Source of the DNA: Gammaproteobacteria bacterium
GTDB taxonomy: Bacteria; Pseudomonadota; Gammaproteobacteria; Pseudomonadales; Pseudohongiellaceae
Assembly: GCA_028818225.1 (NCBI GenBank)
Contig: JAPPOG010000042.1
Location: 1-64,000, forward strand
Length of the DNA: 64,000 bases
Direction of reading: 5' to 3'
Made by a program: the position numbers and the translations under genes. Below, in pieces: positions 46,779 to 56,898 of this stretch; the stretch's first letter is position 1, and every line of letters starts with the position of its first letter. Below the pieces are notes generated by a model. The model did not search any database. It was given only the letters and a program-made list of their open reading frames with translations, and was not told the DNA's origin.

Positions 46779-47333
46779 CTAGGAATCGTCAGCAATCAGG
46801 GAGGGATAGCTCGCTAATACCGAGCGGAAGGCCTGAGTAAAAGCCGGTCGCGCCCGATCTTCATGCATATACTCCCCGGGAGAAACCTGGTGTATACGGC
46901 TTATTGTGCCGCCCCAGACTGCGTTGTTAGTGGCTGGTTCGATCATCTCTATTTCGATGCGGGCAATATAATCGAGTTGTACACTAATGGATTCAACCCG
47001 CACAAAAGGATCTACATCCTGTTGTTGGGAGTTCAGATTTATGTGGTTGTATCTGAGTATCACGCGCAGATCATTCATCTGATCATTGCGTTGCATTCCT
47101 TTCTCCTGAAACGCCGTATCGAATTCCGCGGTAACATAATCGCGCAGAAATAGTGGCATGTTTTCGGTACTTAATCCGTATTCGGAGTACTCAGAATAGG
47201 TGCCCGGACAACAGAGAGTAAGGTTTGTACCAATCTGCATTGCGTTCTGCACGCATCCAGCAAGTGTTGCTGTCATGCCAATAAATATAATCGTTAGCGC
47301 TTTGCGGAAAAACATCGAGAAACTCCTCCTCAT
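46779..47333 (-). CDS. Putative lipoprotein, DUF4136-like
   Basis: This 184-residue protein has a lipoprotein signal with lipobox LAGC (Cys27) after a hydrophobic stretch. The mature part (VRVESISVQLDYIARIEIEM, NNAVWGGTISR) has the beta-strand pattern of DUF4136-type envelope lipoproteins. Family assignment is tentative. It belongs to the minus-strand block between ptsP and lgt. Confidence 0.65.
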   Translation of the reverse strand: MRRSFSMFFRKALTIIFIGMTATLAGCVQNAMQIGTNLTLCCPGTYSEYSEYGLSTENMPLFLRDYVTAEFDTAFQEKGMQRNDQMNDLRVILRYNHINLNSQQQDVDPFVRVESISVQLDYIARIEIEMIEPATNNAVWGGTISRIHQVSPGEYMHEDRARPAFTQAFRSVLASYPSLIADDS

Positions 47334-47405
47334 TCCTGCTTAAATCATTTCCTCAGCATACTCATGGGAAGAGTTGGTTCTTTGATCCAGCTTAATAAAA
47401 TGGGT

Positions 47406-47999
47406 TTATCCTTTCTCTTTGAGCGCGTCGATCATGGCATCTGCCAGTATTGTATTACCCAGGCCTTGCAGTTCCGCGATTATGTTTTTGCGTTCATTGT
47501 CAGTGCGATTCTGGGAAAGTTTATGTTTAGCCTGAACTTCGGTGATTTCTATTTCGATACCAATAATCGCATCTAGCATTCTTGCCTGATACTCGCCATT
47601 CCATGGATTCTCTGATCCTGCTTCATGCGCGGCACTTAAATTTTCTACCATGTCTGACATTCTTTCTTTGTCCTCAAAAACACTTGCTTTACCGTAGACA
47701 TGTACTACCTGGTAATTCCATGTGGGCACTCCTGCCTTGTCATACCAACTTGGACTGATATAGCCATGAGGACCGTGAAACACCGCAAGCACCTCCTGTC
47801 CGCCTATTTCGCGCCACTGGGGGTTTGCTTTTGCAATATGACAAAGCAAAAAAATGTTTTTATCGTCGAATAGAAAAGGTAGGTGAGTACAAAAGGATTT
47901 GCCTTCGACGGCAGAGATTAATTCACCAAAAGAAAACTGGCTGATAAAAGAGAAGCTGTCTGCATCGGCAGGAGAAAAATGGTCTGGAACATACATGGG
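47406..47999 (-). CDS. FMN-binding PaiB-type protein
   Basis: This 197-residue protein (from ATG at 47999; another at 48014) matches the PaiB family: MYVPDHFSPADADSFSFI, PFLFDDKNIFLLCHIAKANPQW, FHGPHGYISPSWYDK and PTWNYQVVHVYGKA. The split-barrel fold binds FMN-like ligands; PaiB of Bacillus represses sporulation and protease genes. The role here is unknown. It is 12 bases downstream of the NRDE gene. Confidence 0.85.
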   Translation of the reverse strand, partial: PMYVPDHFSPADADSFSFISQFSFGELISAVEGKSFCTHLPFLFDDKNIFLLCHIAKANPQWREIGGQEVLAVFHGPHGYISPSWYDKAGVPTWNYQVVHVYGKASVFEDKERMSDMVENLSAAHEAGSENPWNGEYQARMLDAIIGIEIEITEVQAKHKLSQNRTDNERKNIIAELQGLGNTILADAMIDALKEKG

Positions 48000-48026
48000 C
48001 AGCCCCGCGGTCAAAAAGTTTGTTGA

Positions 48027-48812
48027 TCAGGAGGGTTTTGAAAACTGGTAGTAGTGACGCTCTGTGGCCTCAGCAGAGGCATTATAGTTTTGCTCACTAA
48101 ATCGAATTTCACCATTTGCGCTGGCAATTATTGCAGTTGAACACAATGTTCCATAACCGCGATTAGTATTCATTATGAAAGTAGAAGCAAGCGCTCTTTC
48201 TATTTCCGGGGAAACCCCTGTATCCGGCAAATCTTCGTCTGCCGATAATTCTCGGTGATTCATCATAGCGATTAAATGATCTGTATTGAGCGCATGGCTA
48301 TCTTTGAATAGTTGTCGCAGATCTTGCCGACCACGATTAACTTTAGGCCAGTCTGAATTGAGTAAGCCATTGGATAAACCGTAAATGCCGGGTTCCAGTT
48401 TATTCACCAGATTTTCCAGGTTATTTACATAATACATATCGCTGCCATCGCTCAGCAGCAAGTTAAAACCGGCATACTGATCAAATCGACTGGTCAGACT
48501 CTCTGCAAAATCTTTGGCAGAGAGTGTACCCTGCAAAAAATTAAATGGCAGTTCTCCTCTGGATAATGGTGCCTGCTCGGCCTGGGAAGGGTCCCTGATG
48601 TTAGTTACTGCACTGAAACGGCCTGAGTCAGACAAACCTAGCCAGGTTCCACCTGCAAGCAGGTCCTTGCCTGCCAGAATCGTTTGCCTGTTGACGCCGG
48701 ACTCCCAGAATGCTGCTTGTTGGGTAGGGCGGGAAAAAAACTCATCCCGGTTAGCTGCGACTACCAGGGGAAAACCGGACTCAGCCTGATGAGCAAAAAT
48801 GATAAGACACAC
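48027..48812 (-). CDS. NRDE family protein (TANGO2-like)
   Basis: This 261-residue protein begins CLIIFAHQAESGFPLVVAANRDEFFSRP, which contains the NRDE motif, and shows ILAGKDLLAGGTWLGLSDSG and GYGTLCSTAIIAS. NRDE proteins are a widespread family of unclear biochemical role; the eukaryotic homologue TANGO2 is implicated in lipid and heme handling. It is first in a pair with the PaiB-like gene. Confidence 0.9.
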   Translation of the reverse strand: MCLIIFAHQAESGFPLVVAANRDEFFSRPTQQAAFWESGVNRQTILAGKDLLAGGTWLGLSDSGRFSAVTNIRDPSQAEQAPLSRGELPFNFLQGTLSAKDFAESLTSRFDQYAGFNLLLSDGSDMYYVNNLENLVNKLEPGIYGLSNGLLNSDWPKVNRGRQDLRQLFKDSHALNTDHLIAMMNHRELSADEDLPDTGVSPEIERALASTFIMNTNRGYGTLCSTAIIASANGEIRFSEQNYNASAEATERHYYQFSKPS

Positions 48813-48940
48813 TTCTAATTTTCTCTCAATCTTTATCGCATCGCATAACCGACTAAATTTTCGAGGGTCATGCTACCTTAATTACCCGCGCAATGATGCA
48901 TTCTTGCTATACTTTGCCATGAAGTTGATAGGTAAATCTG

Positions 48941-49774
48941 ATGACGGATTTACCAGACAGTGGATATTCGAAATCAGTGTTGACCTTTCCTCAATTTGAT
49001 CCTGTTGCTTTTGCTATAGGACCCATCAGCATTCACTGGTATGGAGTGATGTATATCATCGCCTTCGCAGGAGCTTGGGGGCTCGCCAGTTATCGCAGTA
49101 AAAAGATTCCAGACCAGTGGAACGCCGAACAAATTTCAGATTTAGTCTTTTACGGTGCCCTCGGAGCTGTATTGGGTGGTCGTATTGGCTCGGTGTTTTT
49201 CTATAACTTCGATCGATTTCTAAGTGATCCAATCTGGTTGTTACGGGTGTGGGAAGGGGGCATGGCGTTTCATGGCGGTTTACTGGGGGTATTGATTGCT
49301 TTCTATCTCTATTCGAAATCCATTGGGAAGGGCTTTTGGGAAACTATCGATTTTATTGCCCCATTCGTTCCCTTTGGCTTGGGGGCAGGCAGACTAGGGA
49401 ATTTCATTGGTGGAGAGCTCTGGGGTAGGCCGACTGAAGTGGCCTGGGGCATGGTATTTCCCCATGTAGATAATCTGGCTCGCCATCCTTCCCAACTCTA
49501 CCAGGTGGCACTTGAAGGGGTAGCATTGTTTATCATTGTCTGGTGGTTCTCATCGTCACCCAAACCTCGCATGGCTGTTGCTGGAGTGTTTTCCCTCACT
49601 TACGGTTGCTTCCGTTTCTTTGTTGAATACTTCAGGGAGCCAGATTCACATTTGGGTTTTGTTGCACTGGATTGGATGACGATGGGACAATTGTTATGTA
49701 TACCAATGATTATTGCCGGACTCGTTTTACTCTATCTCGCCTATTCAAATGGAAACAAGCTAGCCCCAGGCTAA
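48941..49774 (+). CDS. lgt: Prolipoprotein diacylglyceryl transferase
   Basis: This 277-residue inner-membrane enzyme transfers diacylglycerol from phosphatidylglycerol to the lipobox cysteine of prolipoproteins. Seven hydrophobic segments are evident, and the family signatures are IHWYGVMYIIAF, WEGGMAFHGGLLGV and GLGAGRLGNFIGGELWGRPT. An extended N-terminus (DLPDSGYSK) precedes the usual LTFPQFDPVAF, so a later start is possible. It leads the plus-strand lgt-thyA-folA operon. Confidence 0.94.
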   Translation: MTDLPDSGYSKSVLTFPQFDPVAFAIGPISIHWYGVMYIIAFAGAWGLASYRSKKIPDQWNAEQISDLVFYGALGAVLGGRIGSVFFYNFDRFLSDPIWLLRVWEGGMAFHGGLLGVLIAFYLYSKSIGKGFWETIDFIAPFVPFGLGAGRLGNFIGGELWGRPTEVAWGMVFPHVDNLARHPSQLYQVALEGVALFIIVWWFSSSPKPRMAVAGVFSLTYGCFRFFVEYFREPDSHLGFVALDWMTMGQLLCIPMIIAGLVLLYLAYSNGNKLAPG

Positions 49775-49798
49775 GCACAGGATTGGACGCACTTACAT

Positions 49799-50650
49799 AT
49801 GAAGCAATACCTAGCCCTATGTCAGCGCATTATTGATGAGGGCAACTGGATCGAAAACAAGCGAACCGGGAAGAATTGTCTGACAGTAATCGATGCCGAT
49901 CTGACCTACGATGTCGCTAATAACGAATTTCCGCTGGTTACAACTCGAAAAAGCTTCTGGAAGGCAGCCATCGCCGAATTTCTCGGCTACATTCGTGGCT
50001 ATGACAATGCCGCTGACTTTCGAGCGCTAGGTGCAAAAACCTGGGATGCCAATGCCAACGATAATGAGGCCTGGTTGAATAACCCCGCGCGAAAGGGTGA
50101 AGACGATATGGGTAGGGTCTATGGAGTGCAGGGTCGTCGCTGGCAAAAACCAGATGGATCAACATTAGATCAACTGCGCAAAATCGTCGACAACTTGAGC
50201 GATGGGTTTGATGACCGTGGGGAAATTCTTACCTTTTATAACCCTGGCGAGTTTGAATTGGGCTGTTTGCGACCTTGTATGCACACACATACCTTTTCCT
50301 TATTGGGTGATACCCTTTATCTAACAAGTTATCAACGATCCTGCGATGTACCTTTGGGGCTGAACTTTAACCAGTGCCAGGTATTTTGGTTTCTGGCAAT
50401 AATGGCCCAGATAACCGGTCATAAACCTGGCAAGGCCTACCACAAGATTGTGAATGCCCACATCTATGAGGACCAGGTCGAACTCATGCGGGATGTGCAG
50501 CTAAAACGCGAGCCTTTCGATCCCCCAAAATTACACATTAATCCAGATATCAAGTCGCTCGAAGATATTGAAACTTGGGTCACCATGGAAGATTTTTCCG
50601 TCGAGGGTTATCAGTATCACGATGCGATTGCCTACCCATTCTCTGTGTAA
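49799..50650 (+). CDS. thyA: Thymidylate synthase
   Basis: This 283-residue enzyme methylates dUMP to dTMP with 5,10-methylene-THF. The nucleophile cysteine is in [17 protein letters not shown] near residue 160, the dUMP phosphate site in [15 protein letters not shown], and [12 protein letters not shown] follows. The N-terminal [12 protein letters not shown] differs from the E. coli ENDRTGTGTLS pattern but keeps the RTG. Length is slightly above E. coli (264). It is 24 bases after lgt. Confidence 0.96.
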   Translation: MKQYLALCQRIIDEGNWIENKRTGKNCLTVIDADLTYDVANNEFPLVTTRKSFWKAAIAEFLGYIRGYDNAADFRALGAKTWDANANDNEAWLNNPARKGEDDMGRVYGVQGRRWQKPDGSTLDQLRKIVDNLSDGFDDRGEILTFYNPGEFELGCLRPCMHTHTFSLLGDTLYLTSYQRSCDVPLGLNFNQCQVFWFLAIMAQITGHKPGKAYHKIVNAHIYEDQVELMRDVQLKREPFDPPKLHINPDIKSLEDIETWVTMEDFSVEGYQYHDAIAYPFSV

Positions 50651-50657
50651 TTAAAAA

Positions 50658-51164
50658 ATGAAGCTCGCCTTAATTTGTGCCATGGCTGAGAACCGAACTA
50701 TCGGACGCAACAATAGTTTGCCCTGGCATTTATCGGAAGATCTGAAATATTTTAAGCGAACCACTATGGGTAACTGCATCATTATGGGTCGCAAGACCTG
50801 GGAGTCTATTGGCCGGGCGTTGCCCGGAAGAACCAATATTGTGATCAGTAGCAATCCAGGCTTCAAAGCGGAGGGAGCCAGAGTAGTTGGATCTCTTGAT
50901 GAAGCAACTAATCTTGCTAAAAGTATTTCCATTATCGATGGTTCGGAAGAAGCATTCATAATAGGTGGTGCAGGACTATATAAAGAAGCGCTACCCCATG
51001 CTCAACGTTTTCATTTAACCCGGGTGCATGCGGAAGTGGATGGCGATACTTTTCTTGCAGAGTTCGATGAAGATGAATGGGATGAAGTTTTGCGGGAAGA
51101 TTTCAGTAAGAACGAATCCAACCCTTACGACTACAGCATCTGCCTGTTAGAGAGAAAGAAGTAG
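50658..51164 (+). CDS. folA: Dihydrofolate reductase
   Basis: This 168-residue enzyme reduces dihydrofolate to tetrahydrofolate, the partner of thymidylate synthase. The substrate pocket is LPWHLSEDLKYFKRTTMG, NADPH binding is IMGRKTWESIGRALPGR, and FIIGGAGLYKEALP completes the active site. It starts seven bases after thyA stops. Standard E. coli length is 159. Confidence 0.96.
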   Translation: MKLALICAMAENRTIGRNNSLPWHLSEDLKYFKRTTMGNCIIMGRKTWESIGRALPGRTNIVISSNPGFKAEGARVVGSLDEATNLAKSISIIDGSEEAFIIGGAGLYKEALPHAQRFHLTRVHAEVDGDTFLAEFDEDEWDEVLREDFSKNESNPYDYSICLLERKK

Positions 51165-51168
51165 AAAC

Positions 51169-52320
51169 TTATAAACAGTTTTTACTGACTAGTTTTCTCA
51201 GCACATCGATACTGGGATTAATCATCTCCAACGACATATATTCATCAGGTTGGTGAGCCTGGTCGATGTTTCCTGGCCCCATTACAATGGTATCCATACC
51301 CAATTCTTGCAGAAACGGGCCTTCAGTTCCGAATTGAACGGCTATTCCGCTATGACCAGTCAGTTCTTCGGCCGCTTTTAGTAAGGCGCTGTTTTCCTCT
51401 GCAAAAAATGCGGGTACACCTGAGAAAATTTCTTCCATTTTGAAATTTATGCCAAGCGATTCAGTTACCTGCTTTACTCGTTTCTTTATATCTTCTCGCA
51501 CAGTGTCAATGTTCATACCTGGTGTTAAGCGTACGTCAAATTCAAGTTCGCAATGACCACAGATACGATTTGGGTTATCACCACCATGAATAGCGCCAAG
51601 GTTTAAAGTGGGATAAGGAATTGCAAACAGCTCAGAGCTGTATTTTTCTTTCAATTGATTGCGATAGCTAATCAATTCCGCAATAACCTGGTGCATGGCA
51701 TCCAGCGCATTTTTACCTAGGGATGGGTCGGAAGAGTGGCCACTTTCTCCGAGCAATCGAATGCTATCCATCATAATGCCTTTATGAGCCCTCACCGGCT
51801 GCAATTCAGTTGGTTCACCGATGAGTGCTGACCTTGCTTTAGGTCGACCCAGTTCCGCCAGAGTTTTTGCGCCGAGCATGGATGATTCTTCATCCGCCGT
51901 TGCCAAAACAATAAGCGGTTCCTTAAAGTTTTCATCGAGTAAGGGCGTTATGGCTTCCATTATAATGGGGAAGAAGCTTTTCATGTCAGTAATGCCCAGG
52001 CCGAAAATTTTATTATTCTGTTCGGTGAGCTTAAATGGATCAACCGACCAGAGAGCTTCATCGAAGGGCACAGTATCTGTATGACCGGCAAGCACCAGAC
52101 CGCCCGGTCCAGCGCCTTTGGTAGCTATCAGATTGAACTTGGTCTGCTCTGCATTGCAGGGAATGATTTCACAACTAAAGCCCATAGATTCGAAAGCATT
52201 TGCCAGGTAATCAATTATCGGTTTGTTACTCATGTCCAGCAGTTTGTTTGCCGAACTCACACTTGGCAGACTGACCACCTTATCTATTAGTTGCAGTAAA
52301 CCTGGCAGTGTTGAAGACAT
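51169..52320 (-). CDS. argE: Acetylornithine deacetylase
   Basis: This 383-residue M20 metallopeptidase-family enzyme converts N-acetylornithine to ornithine in arginine synthesis. Zinc-binding elements are LVLAGHTDTVPFDE near residue 77, GLGITDMKSFF and ATADEESSMLGAK near residue 140; EPTELQPVRAHKG is typical of ArgE. Length equals E. coli ArgE (383). It is convergent with folA and followed downstream by nothing in its own orientation. Confidence 0.92.
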   Translation of the reverse strand: MSSTLPGLLQLIDKVVSLPSVSSANKLLDMSNKPIIDYLANAFESMGFSCEIIPCNAEQTKFNLIATKGAGPGGLVLAGHTDTVPFDEALWSVDPFKLTEQNNKIFGLGITDMKSFFPIIMEAITPLLDENFKEPLIVLATADEESSMLGAKTLAELGRPKARSALIGEPTELQPVRAHKGIMMDSIRLLGESGHSSDPSLGKNALDAMHQVIAELISYRNQLKEKYSSELFAIPYPTLNLGAIHGGDNPNRICGHCELEFDVRLTPGMNIDTVREDIKKRVKQVTESLGINFKMEEIFSGVPAFFAEENSALLKAAEELTGHSGIAVQFGTEGPFLQELGMDTIVMGPGNIDQAHQPDEYMSLEMINPSIDVLRKLVSKNCL

Positions 52321-52338
52321 GTAGATTGATTTGTTTGC

Positions 52339-52692
52339 TCAGGAGGGCGCTGAAAGTTTGGCAATCATGTCAGTCTTGGCTGCCATGATGAAGTCATTAA
52401 CATGTAAGCCATTTATCTTGTGTGTCCACCAAAATACAGTGACTTTCCCCCATTCAGTCATAATCGATGGATGGTGATTTTCACGATCAGCAAGATTGAC
52501 GATTTTATAGGTAAACTTAAAGGCATCTTTGAATTCGATGAAATGGAATTCTCTAATTAGCTTTTCAACGCCGTCATGAAACTCCCGGCGCCAGGCGGGA
52601 ACGCTTAACATCAATTCGTTTGCTTCTTCTTCTGTGACAACAGGAGCGCCAAGCTGGCAGGCTTCACAATGTTTTTCGTATAAGGCTCCCAT
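52339..52692 (-). CDS. phhB: 4a-hydroxytetrahydrobiopterin dehydratase
   Basis: This 117-residue pterin carbinolamine dehydratase has the active-site pattern DRENHHPSIMTEWGKVTVFWWTHK. It recycles the cofactor of phenylalanine hydroxylase; the hydroxylase (phhA) was not seen nearby. Its start shares one base with the stop of hemW, so the two are translationally coupled on the minus strand. Confidence 0.93.
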   Translation of the reverse strand: MGALYEKHCEACQLGAPVVTEEEANELMLSVPAWRREFHDGVEKLIREFHFIEFKDAFKFTYKIVNLADRENHHPSIMTEWGKVTVFWWTHKINGLHVNDFIMAAKTDMIAKLSAPS

Positions 52693-53849
52693 TAAAGAAA
52701 TTCCTCGATAACGCTATTGAGAAACCGGTATCCCCTTGGAGTCGCAGAGATAAAGATGTCTCTCTCAACGTTTTTCATTTGTATTAGTTCTCTTTCGACC
52801 AAAGATTCTACTCTCTTTACTATTTCATCGAAACCCAGTCCGGTTCTGGATTCGAATTGCGCACGACTAAAACCAGCTCGCAACCTGAGTGAATTCATCA
52901 TGAATTCTATGGCCATTTCCTGCTTGGCAATTTCTTGTATCTCTGCGTCTCTGCCGTTTATCGCATTAAGATATTGGTTTGGCTGTTTCATTTTATGGGT
53001 TCTAATTAGCTTCGATTCCTCGATAAGAGTCAGCTTACCATGGGCACCTGCACCGATGCCGATATAATCTCCAAAGCTCCAATAGTTCAGATTGTGAGAA
53101 GAAGCATTGCCTGCTTTGCTGTAGGCAGAGACTTCATATTGCTGGTATCCATGATTTTCTAACAGGGCCTGGCCATTATCCTGAATGTCCTCGAGGACGC
53201 ATTCCTCAGGTAGGGTAGGAGGGCGACTATAAAACACGGTATTGGGTTCGATGGTAAGCTGGTACCAACTGAGGTGGGAAGGTTCACAATCAATTGCTTT
53301 TTGTATGTCTTTTAACGCCTGTTCTGATGACTGGCCAGGCAATCCATGCATTAAATCTATGTTGAAGTTTTTAAATCCAGCTAGCTTTGCAATTTCGATG
53401 GCCCTTAAAGCTTCCGCGGCATCATGAATTCGCCCTAGCCGTTTCAAACATTCATCGTCAAAGCTCTGCGCTCCAATTGAGAGCCGATTAATTCCCGCCT
53501 CACGATAGCTGTCAAAACGCGCGGCTTCAGCAGTGCCTGGATTGGCCTCCAGGGTGATTTCAATTTGCTCTGAAAATGGGAGCTTCGATTCAATATCTTT
53601 TAACAACCGGCTATAAGACTTTCCGTCAAACAAACTTGGTGTGCCGCCGCCGATGAAAATGGAAACGAGTTCACGATCATTGTTTTCCAGGCGCGCAACT
53701 TCATGATTAAAATCATCGAGTAAGGCATTGATATATTCGAGCTCTGGTAGCGGTGATCCTGATTCATGGGAATTGAAATCGCAGTAAGGGCATTTACGTA
53801 TACACCATGGGATATGGATGTAGAGGCTTAAGGGAGGTCTTTCCAACAT
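52692..53849 (-). CDS. hemW: Heme chaperone / radical SAM protein HemW
   Basis: This 385-residue protein carries the radical SAM CxxxCxxC motif in IPWCIRKCPYCDFNSH near residue 17 and the substrate pattern FIGGGTPSLF. It resembles HemN but lacks the N-terminal extension and one cysteine, which fits HemW, a heme-transfer chaperone rather than a coproporphyrinogen oxidase. It overlaps rdgB by 22 bases, as in other gammaproteobacteria. Confidence 0.92.
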   Translation of the reverse strand: MLERPPLSLYIHIPWCIRKCPYCDFNSHESGSPLPELEYINALLDDFNHEVARLENNDRELVSIFIGGGTPSLFDGKSYSRLLKDIESKLPFSEQIEITLEANPGTAEAARFDSYREAGINRLSIGAQSFDDECLKRLGRIHDAAEALRAIEIAKLAGFKNFNIDLMHGLPGQSSEQALKDIQKAIDCEPSHLSWYQLTIEPNTVFYSRPPTLPEECVLEDIQDNGQALLENHGYQQYEVSAYSKAGNASSHNLNYWSFGDYIGIGAGAHGKLTLIEESKLIRTHKMKQPNQYLNAINGRDAEIQEIAKQEMAIEFMMNSLRLRAGFSRAQFESRTGLGFDEIVKRVESLVERELIQMKNVERDIFISATPRGYRFLNSVIEEFL

Positions 53850-54430
53850 TGTATAAGTTGGCGCAATGCCTGGCCGCGATGGCTTAAGGAATTTTTAGTT
53901 TCTGGGTCCAGCTCTGCCGATGCGCAATCATGAGTGGGGACATAAAACAGGGGGTCATAACCAAAACCGTTTTCGCCACTTTCTTCGAACAGGATACGAC
54001 CTTCCCAGGTACCCTGACAGATAAGTGGCATTGGGTCTTTTTCATGCCGCAGAAATACAATGACACACTGAAAGCGGGCGGTACGCAGGAGATCAGGCAC
54101 TTGCTCAAGTTCTGATAAAAGTTTGGCATTATTTTCACTATCAGCAGTCGACCCTTTTATTCCTGCATAGCGAGCCGAATAAATTCCAGGCTCACCATTT
54201 AACGCATCCACTTCAATACCGGAATCGTCAGCTATGCTCGGTAATCCTGTTTCAACACAGGCATGCCGTGCCTTGATCAATGCGTTCTCGACAAAGCTGA
54301 GCCCGGTTTCAGCAACTTCGCTGACATTGAATTTCGATTGAGGAAGTAGCTCAATGCTTTTTTGGTCGAGAATGGCCTGCAGTTCTCGAAGCTTTCCCTG
54401 GTTACCACTGGCTAGAACTATTCTCTGCAT
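53828..54430 (-). CDS. rdgB: XTP/dITP diphosphatase
   Basis: This 200-residue Ham1-family enzyme removes non-canonical purine nucleotides (XTP, ITP). The N-terminal substrate pattern is VLASGNQGKLRELQAIL, the active-site stretch is IADDSGIEVDALNGEPGIYSARY, and GFGYDPLFYVP is a core motif. The ATG at 54430 is chosen to match the usual N-terminus; the frame stays open upstream into metW. It is 11 bases after the metW stop. Confidence 0.94.
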   Translation of the reverse strand: MQRIVLASGNQGKLRELQAILDQKSIELLPQSKFNVSEVAETGLSFVENALIKARHACVETGLPSIADDSGIEVDALNGEPGIYSARYAGIKGSTADSENNAKLLSELEQVPDLLRTARFQCVIVFLRHEKDPMPLICQGTWEGRILFEESGENGFGYDPLFYVPTHDCASAELDPETKNSLSHRGQALRQLIQCWKDLP

Positions 54431-54441
54431 GAGTCCTTCTG

Positions 54442-55035
54442 CTAGTCCCTGGTAATATGATAAATCGCAATCTCGCCAAGAAAATTTGGCCAGCTCTTCA
54501 TTGCCCAACTGCCTTGATGTTGAGAGTCGACTACAGTTCGGGTAAGAACCTTGATGTTTTTATCACGACAGAGCGCATCGAAATCTTTCACAGTACAAAA
54601 ATGAATATTCGGCGTGTCGTACCATTGGTGCGGCATAAACTTCGAAACGGGCATACGACCTTTAGTAGAAAGATAGAGTCGGCTTTTCCAATTTCCAAAG
54701 TTTGGAAAAGTAACGATGCCTTTCTTACCAATACGCAGCATCTCATCAATTAATTTATCGGGGTTGCTTAGTGCCTGCAATGTTTGTGCGAGTAATACAG
54801 TTTCGAAACTATTGGTTTGAAAATTTGAAAGCCCATGATCCATGTTTTGTTCGATGACGTTAACCCCATTCTCTATGCAGCGTTGAATATTATCCTCATC
54901 AATTTCTAAACCGATCTCTTTAACTTGTTTAGAGGTCTTCAGAAAATGCAGTAGTGTGCCGTCACCACAACCAAGGTCTAATACGCGGCTGTTAGGTTCT
55001 ATCCACTGTTGAATAATTTCCAGGTCAGGACGCAT
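54442..55035 (-). CDS. metW: Methionine biosynthesis protein MetW
   Basis: This 197-residue SAM-dependent methyltransferase-fold protein begins [20 protein letters not shown] and continues [11 protein letters not shown]; the motif is MetW-specific. MetW partners MetX in homoserine acylation. The ATG at 55035 has a strong AGGAGGT ribosome site. It overlaps the 3' end of metX by 11 bases, so the two are translationally coupled. Confidence 0.92.
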   Translation of the reverse strand: MRPDLEIIQQWIEPNSRVLDLGCGDGTLLHFLKTSKQVKEIGLEIDEDNIQRCIENGVNVIEQNMDHGLSNFQTNSFETVLLAQTLQALSNPDKLIDEMLRIGKKGIVTFPNFGNWKSRLYLSTKGRMPVSKFMPHQWYDTPNIHFCTVKDFDALCRDKNIKVLTRTVVDSQHQGSWAMKSWPNFLGEIAIYHITRD

Positions 55036-56221
55036 TGCCGCAGACCTCCTTATGCACTCGTTGTAGGTAGCCTTTGAATGCATTTATGTAGCGAGGAATT
55101 GGTAACAGAAAGGCATCGTGACCCTGGTCTGCTTCTACTTCCAGATAAGTCACTTCTCTTCCGGCTTTTAACAATTCATTCACCAATTCACGGGAGCGCT
55201 CTGGTGGAAAGCGCCAATCAGTGCTGAAGGAAACCAGCATAAACTTACAATCGCTATTTTCGAATGCCTTACTTAGATCGCCTTCGTAGTCCACTGAAGG
55301 ATCAAAATAGTCAAGGGCTTTAGTCATTAGCAAATAAGTATTGGCATCAAAGTTTGCAGAGAACCTTTCACCCTGGTAGTGCAAATAGCTTTCAACCTGA
55401 AAGTCCACATTAAATCCGAAACTAAGTTTTCCCGTACGCAAGTCGCGGCCAAAGTTATTGCCTTCATTCTCAAAGTCAGAAACGGTCTTTCCGAATTTGG
55501 TACGCATCGCGCTGTCAGAGAGATAAGTGATGTGTCCAACCATGCGGGCGAGAGTTAACCCCTGTTTAGGATAAGTATCATGTTCCAGGTAGTAACCATC
55601 ATGAAAATTTGGGTCGGCAGTGATCGATTGCCTCGCCACTTCATTAAAGGCAATATTTTGAGCAGAAAGCTTAGGAGCTGCCGCAATACAAATTGCGCTG
55701 GCCAATCGTTCGGGATAACTAATAGCCCAACGCAGTACCTGCATACCTCCGAGGCTGCCTCCGACCACCGCAGCCCACTTGGAGATTCCAAGCCTATCCA
55801 TCAGCATCGCCTGGCTTTTAACCCAATCCCTAACTGTGACCACTGGGAAGTCCGGCCCCCAGTATTTACCAGTTTCCGGATTGATAGTGGCGGGCCCCGT
55901 TGTGCCACCACAACCACCGAGATTGTTCATGCTTACCACGAAAAACAAATTAGTATCGATGGCTTTACCGGGCCCAATGCAGGTATCCCACCAGCCGGGC
56001 TTCTTATCGTCTTTTGTATGGAAACCCGCAGCATGGTGGTCGCCACTCAATGCATGACATACCAGAACCGCGTTCGACTTTTCGCTGTTTAATTCGCCAT
56101 AGGTTTCATAAACGATATCGCAGGCGGGCAGGACTTTACCACTGCGTAGCGTCAGCGGATCATCGATATGGAGATGTTGTGGTTCAACAATTCCAACGGA
56201 GTCTTCAGGTATTTCAACTGC
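55025..56221 (-). CDS. metX: Homoserine O-acyltransferase MetX
   Basis: This 398-residue alpha/beta hydrolase makes O-acyl-homoserine for methionine synthesis. The nucleophile elbow is [15 protein letters not shown] near residue 155, with [15 protein letters not shown] before it; the C-terminal His lies in [12 protein letters not shown]. The ATG at 56221 gives the usual start; an upstream TTG would add 12 residues. The MetX/MetW pair in gammaproteobacteria is commonly succinyl-specific, but acyl specificity cannot be settled here. Confidence 0.93.
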   Translation of the reverse strand, partial: AVEIPEDSVGIVEPQHLHIDDPLTLRSGKVLPACDIVYETYGELNSEKSNAVLVCHALSGDHHAAGFHTKDDKKPGWWDTCIGPGKAIDTNLFFVVSMNNLGGCGGTTGPATINPETGKYWGPDFPVVTVRDWVKSQAMLMDRLGISKWAAVVGGSLGGMQVLRWAISYPERLASAICIAAAPKLSAQNIAFNEVARQSITADPNFHDGYYLEHDTYPKQGLTLARMVGHITYLSDSAMRTKFGKTVSDFENEGNNFGRDLRTGKLSFGFNVDFQVESYLHYQGERFSANFDANTYLLMTKALDYFDPSVDYEGDLSKAFENSDCKFMLVSFSTDWRFPPERSRELVNELLKAGREVTYLEVEADQGHDAFLLPIPRYINAFKGYLQRVHKEVCGNAS

Positions 56222-56287
56222 CATTTTGATTACGTTGCAAATTCCTAGAGCTTGCAAATAAAGTTCAGCGCTCTGCCGATTGAAATA

Positions 56288-56887
56288 TCAAAGGCCAATC
56301 ACAACCAGAGCGATATTTTGATTTACACCAAAGGATTGATAAATGATGTTTCGAATTAATCCGATTCCAATGAAGATAAAAATTGGCGAAAAGTCGAGCC
56401 CACCCATTGGTGGTATGACTTTTCTCACAGGCGCCATAACTGGCTCGGTTAATTGCCAGATCAATCTGAGAAATGGATGAGGATTCATATTTCCCGAAAA
56501 CATCATGACAAAAGACATGATGATGGAGGCAATAATGGCATAGTAATAAATCATGATGATGAAATGAATTACACCAACAAATGCCCAGGTAACTACAAAG
56601 CTGACAGAAGGAATACTGCCACCATAGAGAATGATCAAGCTGCAAATTGCGGCTGCTTGTACAACTAGAGCCAGAATCAAACTGGAAAAATCGATGCCCT
56701 TATAACCCGGTATAAAACTTCTAAATACTCTGACGGCAGGGTCGGTAATTTTTACTACAGATTGTGAAATAGGATTATAAAAATCTGCTCGTGCGACCTG
56801 TAATAGGAAACGAAGGATTACCATCAGTAAGTAAATACCTACCAAGGCATTAAATATCAGTGCGGCTGAACTTCCTGCTACTTCCAT
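56288..56887 (-). CDS. YggT family membrane protein
   Basis: This 199-residue protein contains two YGGT repeats with about four to five membrane segments, each with an RxFRSFIP or PVRKVIPPMGGLD element, and NPISQSVVKITDP. It stands between metX and proC in the conserved pilT-yggS-proC-yggT cluster. YggT proteins are linked to osmotic stress tolerance or cell division; the mechanism is unknown. Confidence 0.9.
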   Translation of the reverse strand: MEVAGSSAALIFNALVGIYLLMVILRFLLQVARADFYNPISQSVVKITDPAVRVFRSFIPGYKGIDFSSLILALVVQAAAICSLIILYGGSIPSVSFVVTWAFVGVIHFIIMIYYYAIIASIIMSFVMMFSGNMNPHPFLRLIWQLTEPVMAPVRKVIPPMGGLDFSPIFIFIGIGLIRNIIYQSFGVNQNIALVVIGL

Positions 56888-56898
56888 TTCTTAACTCA

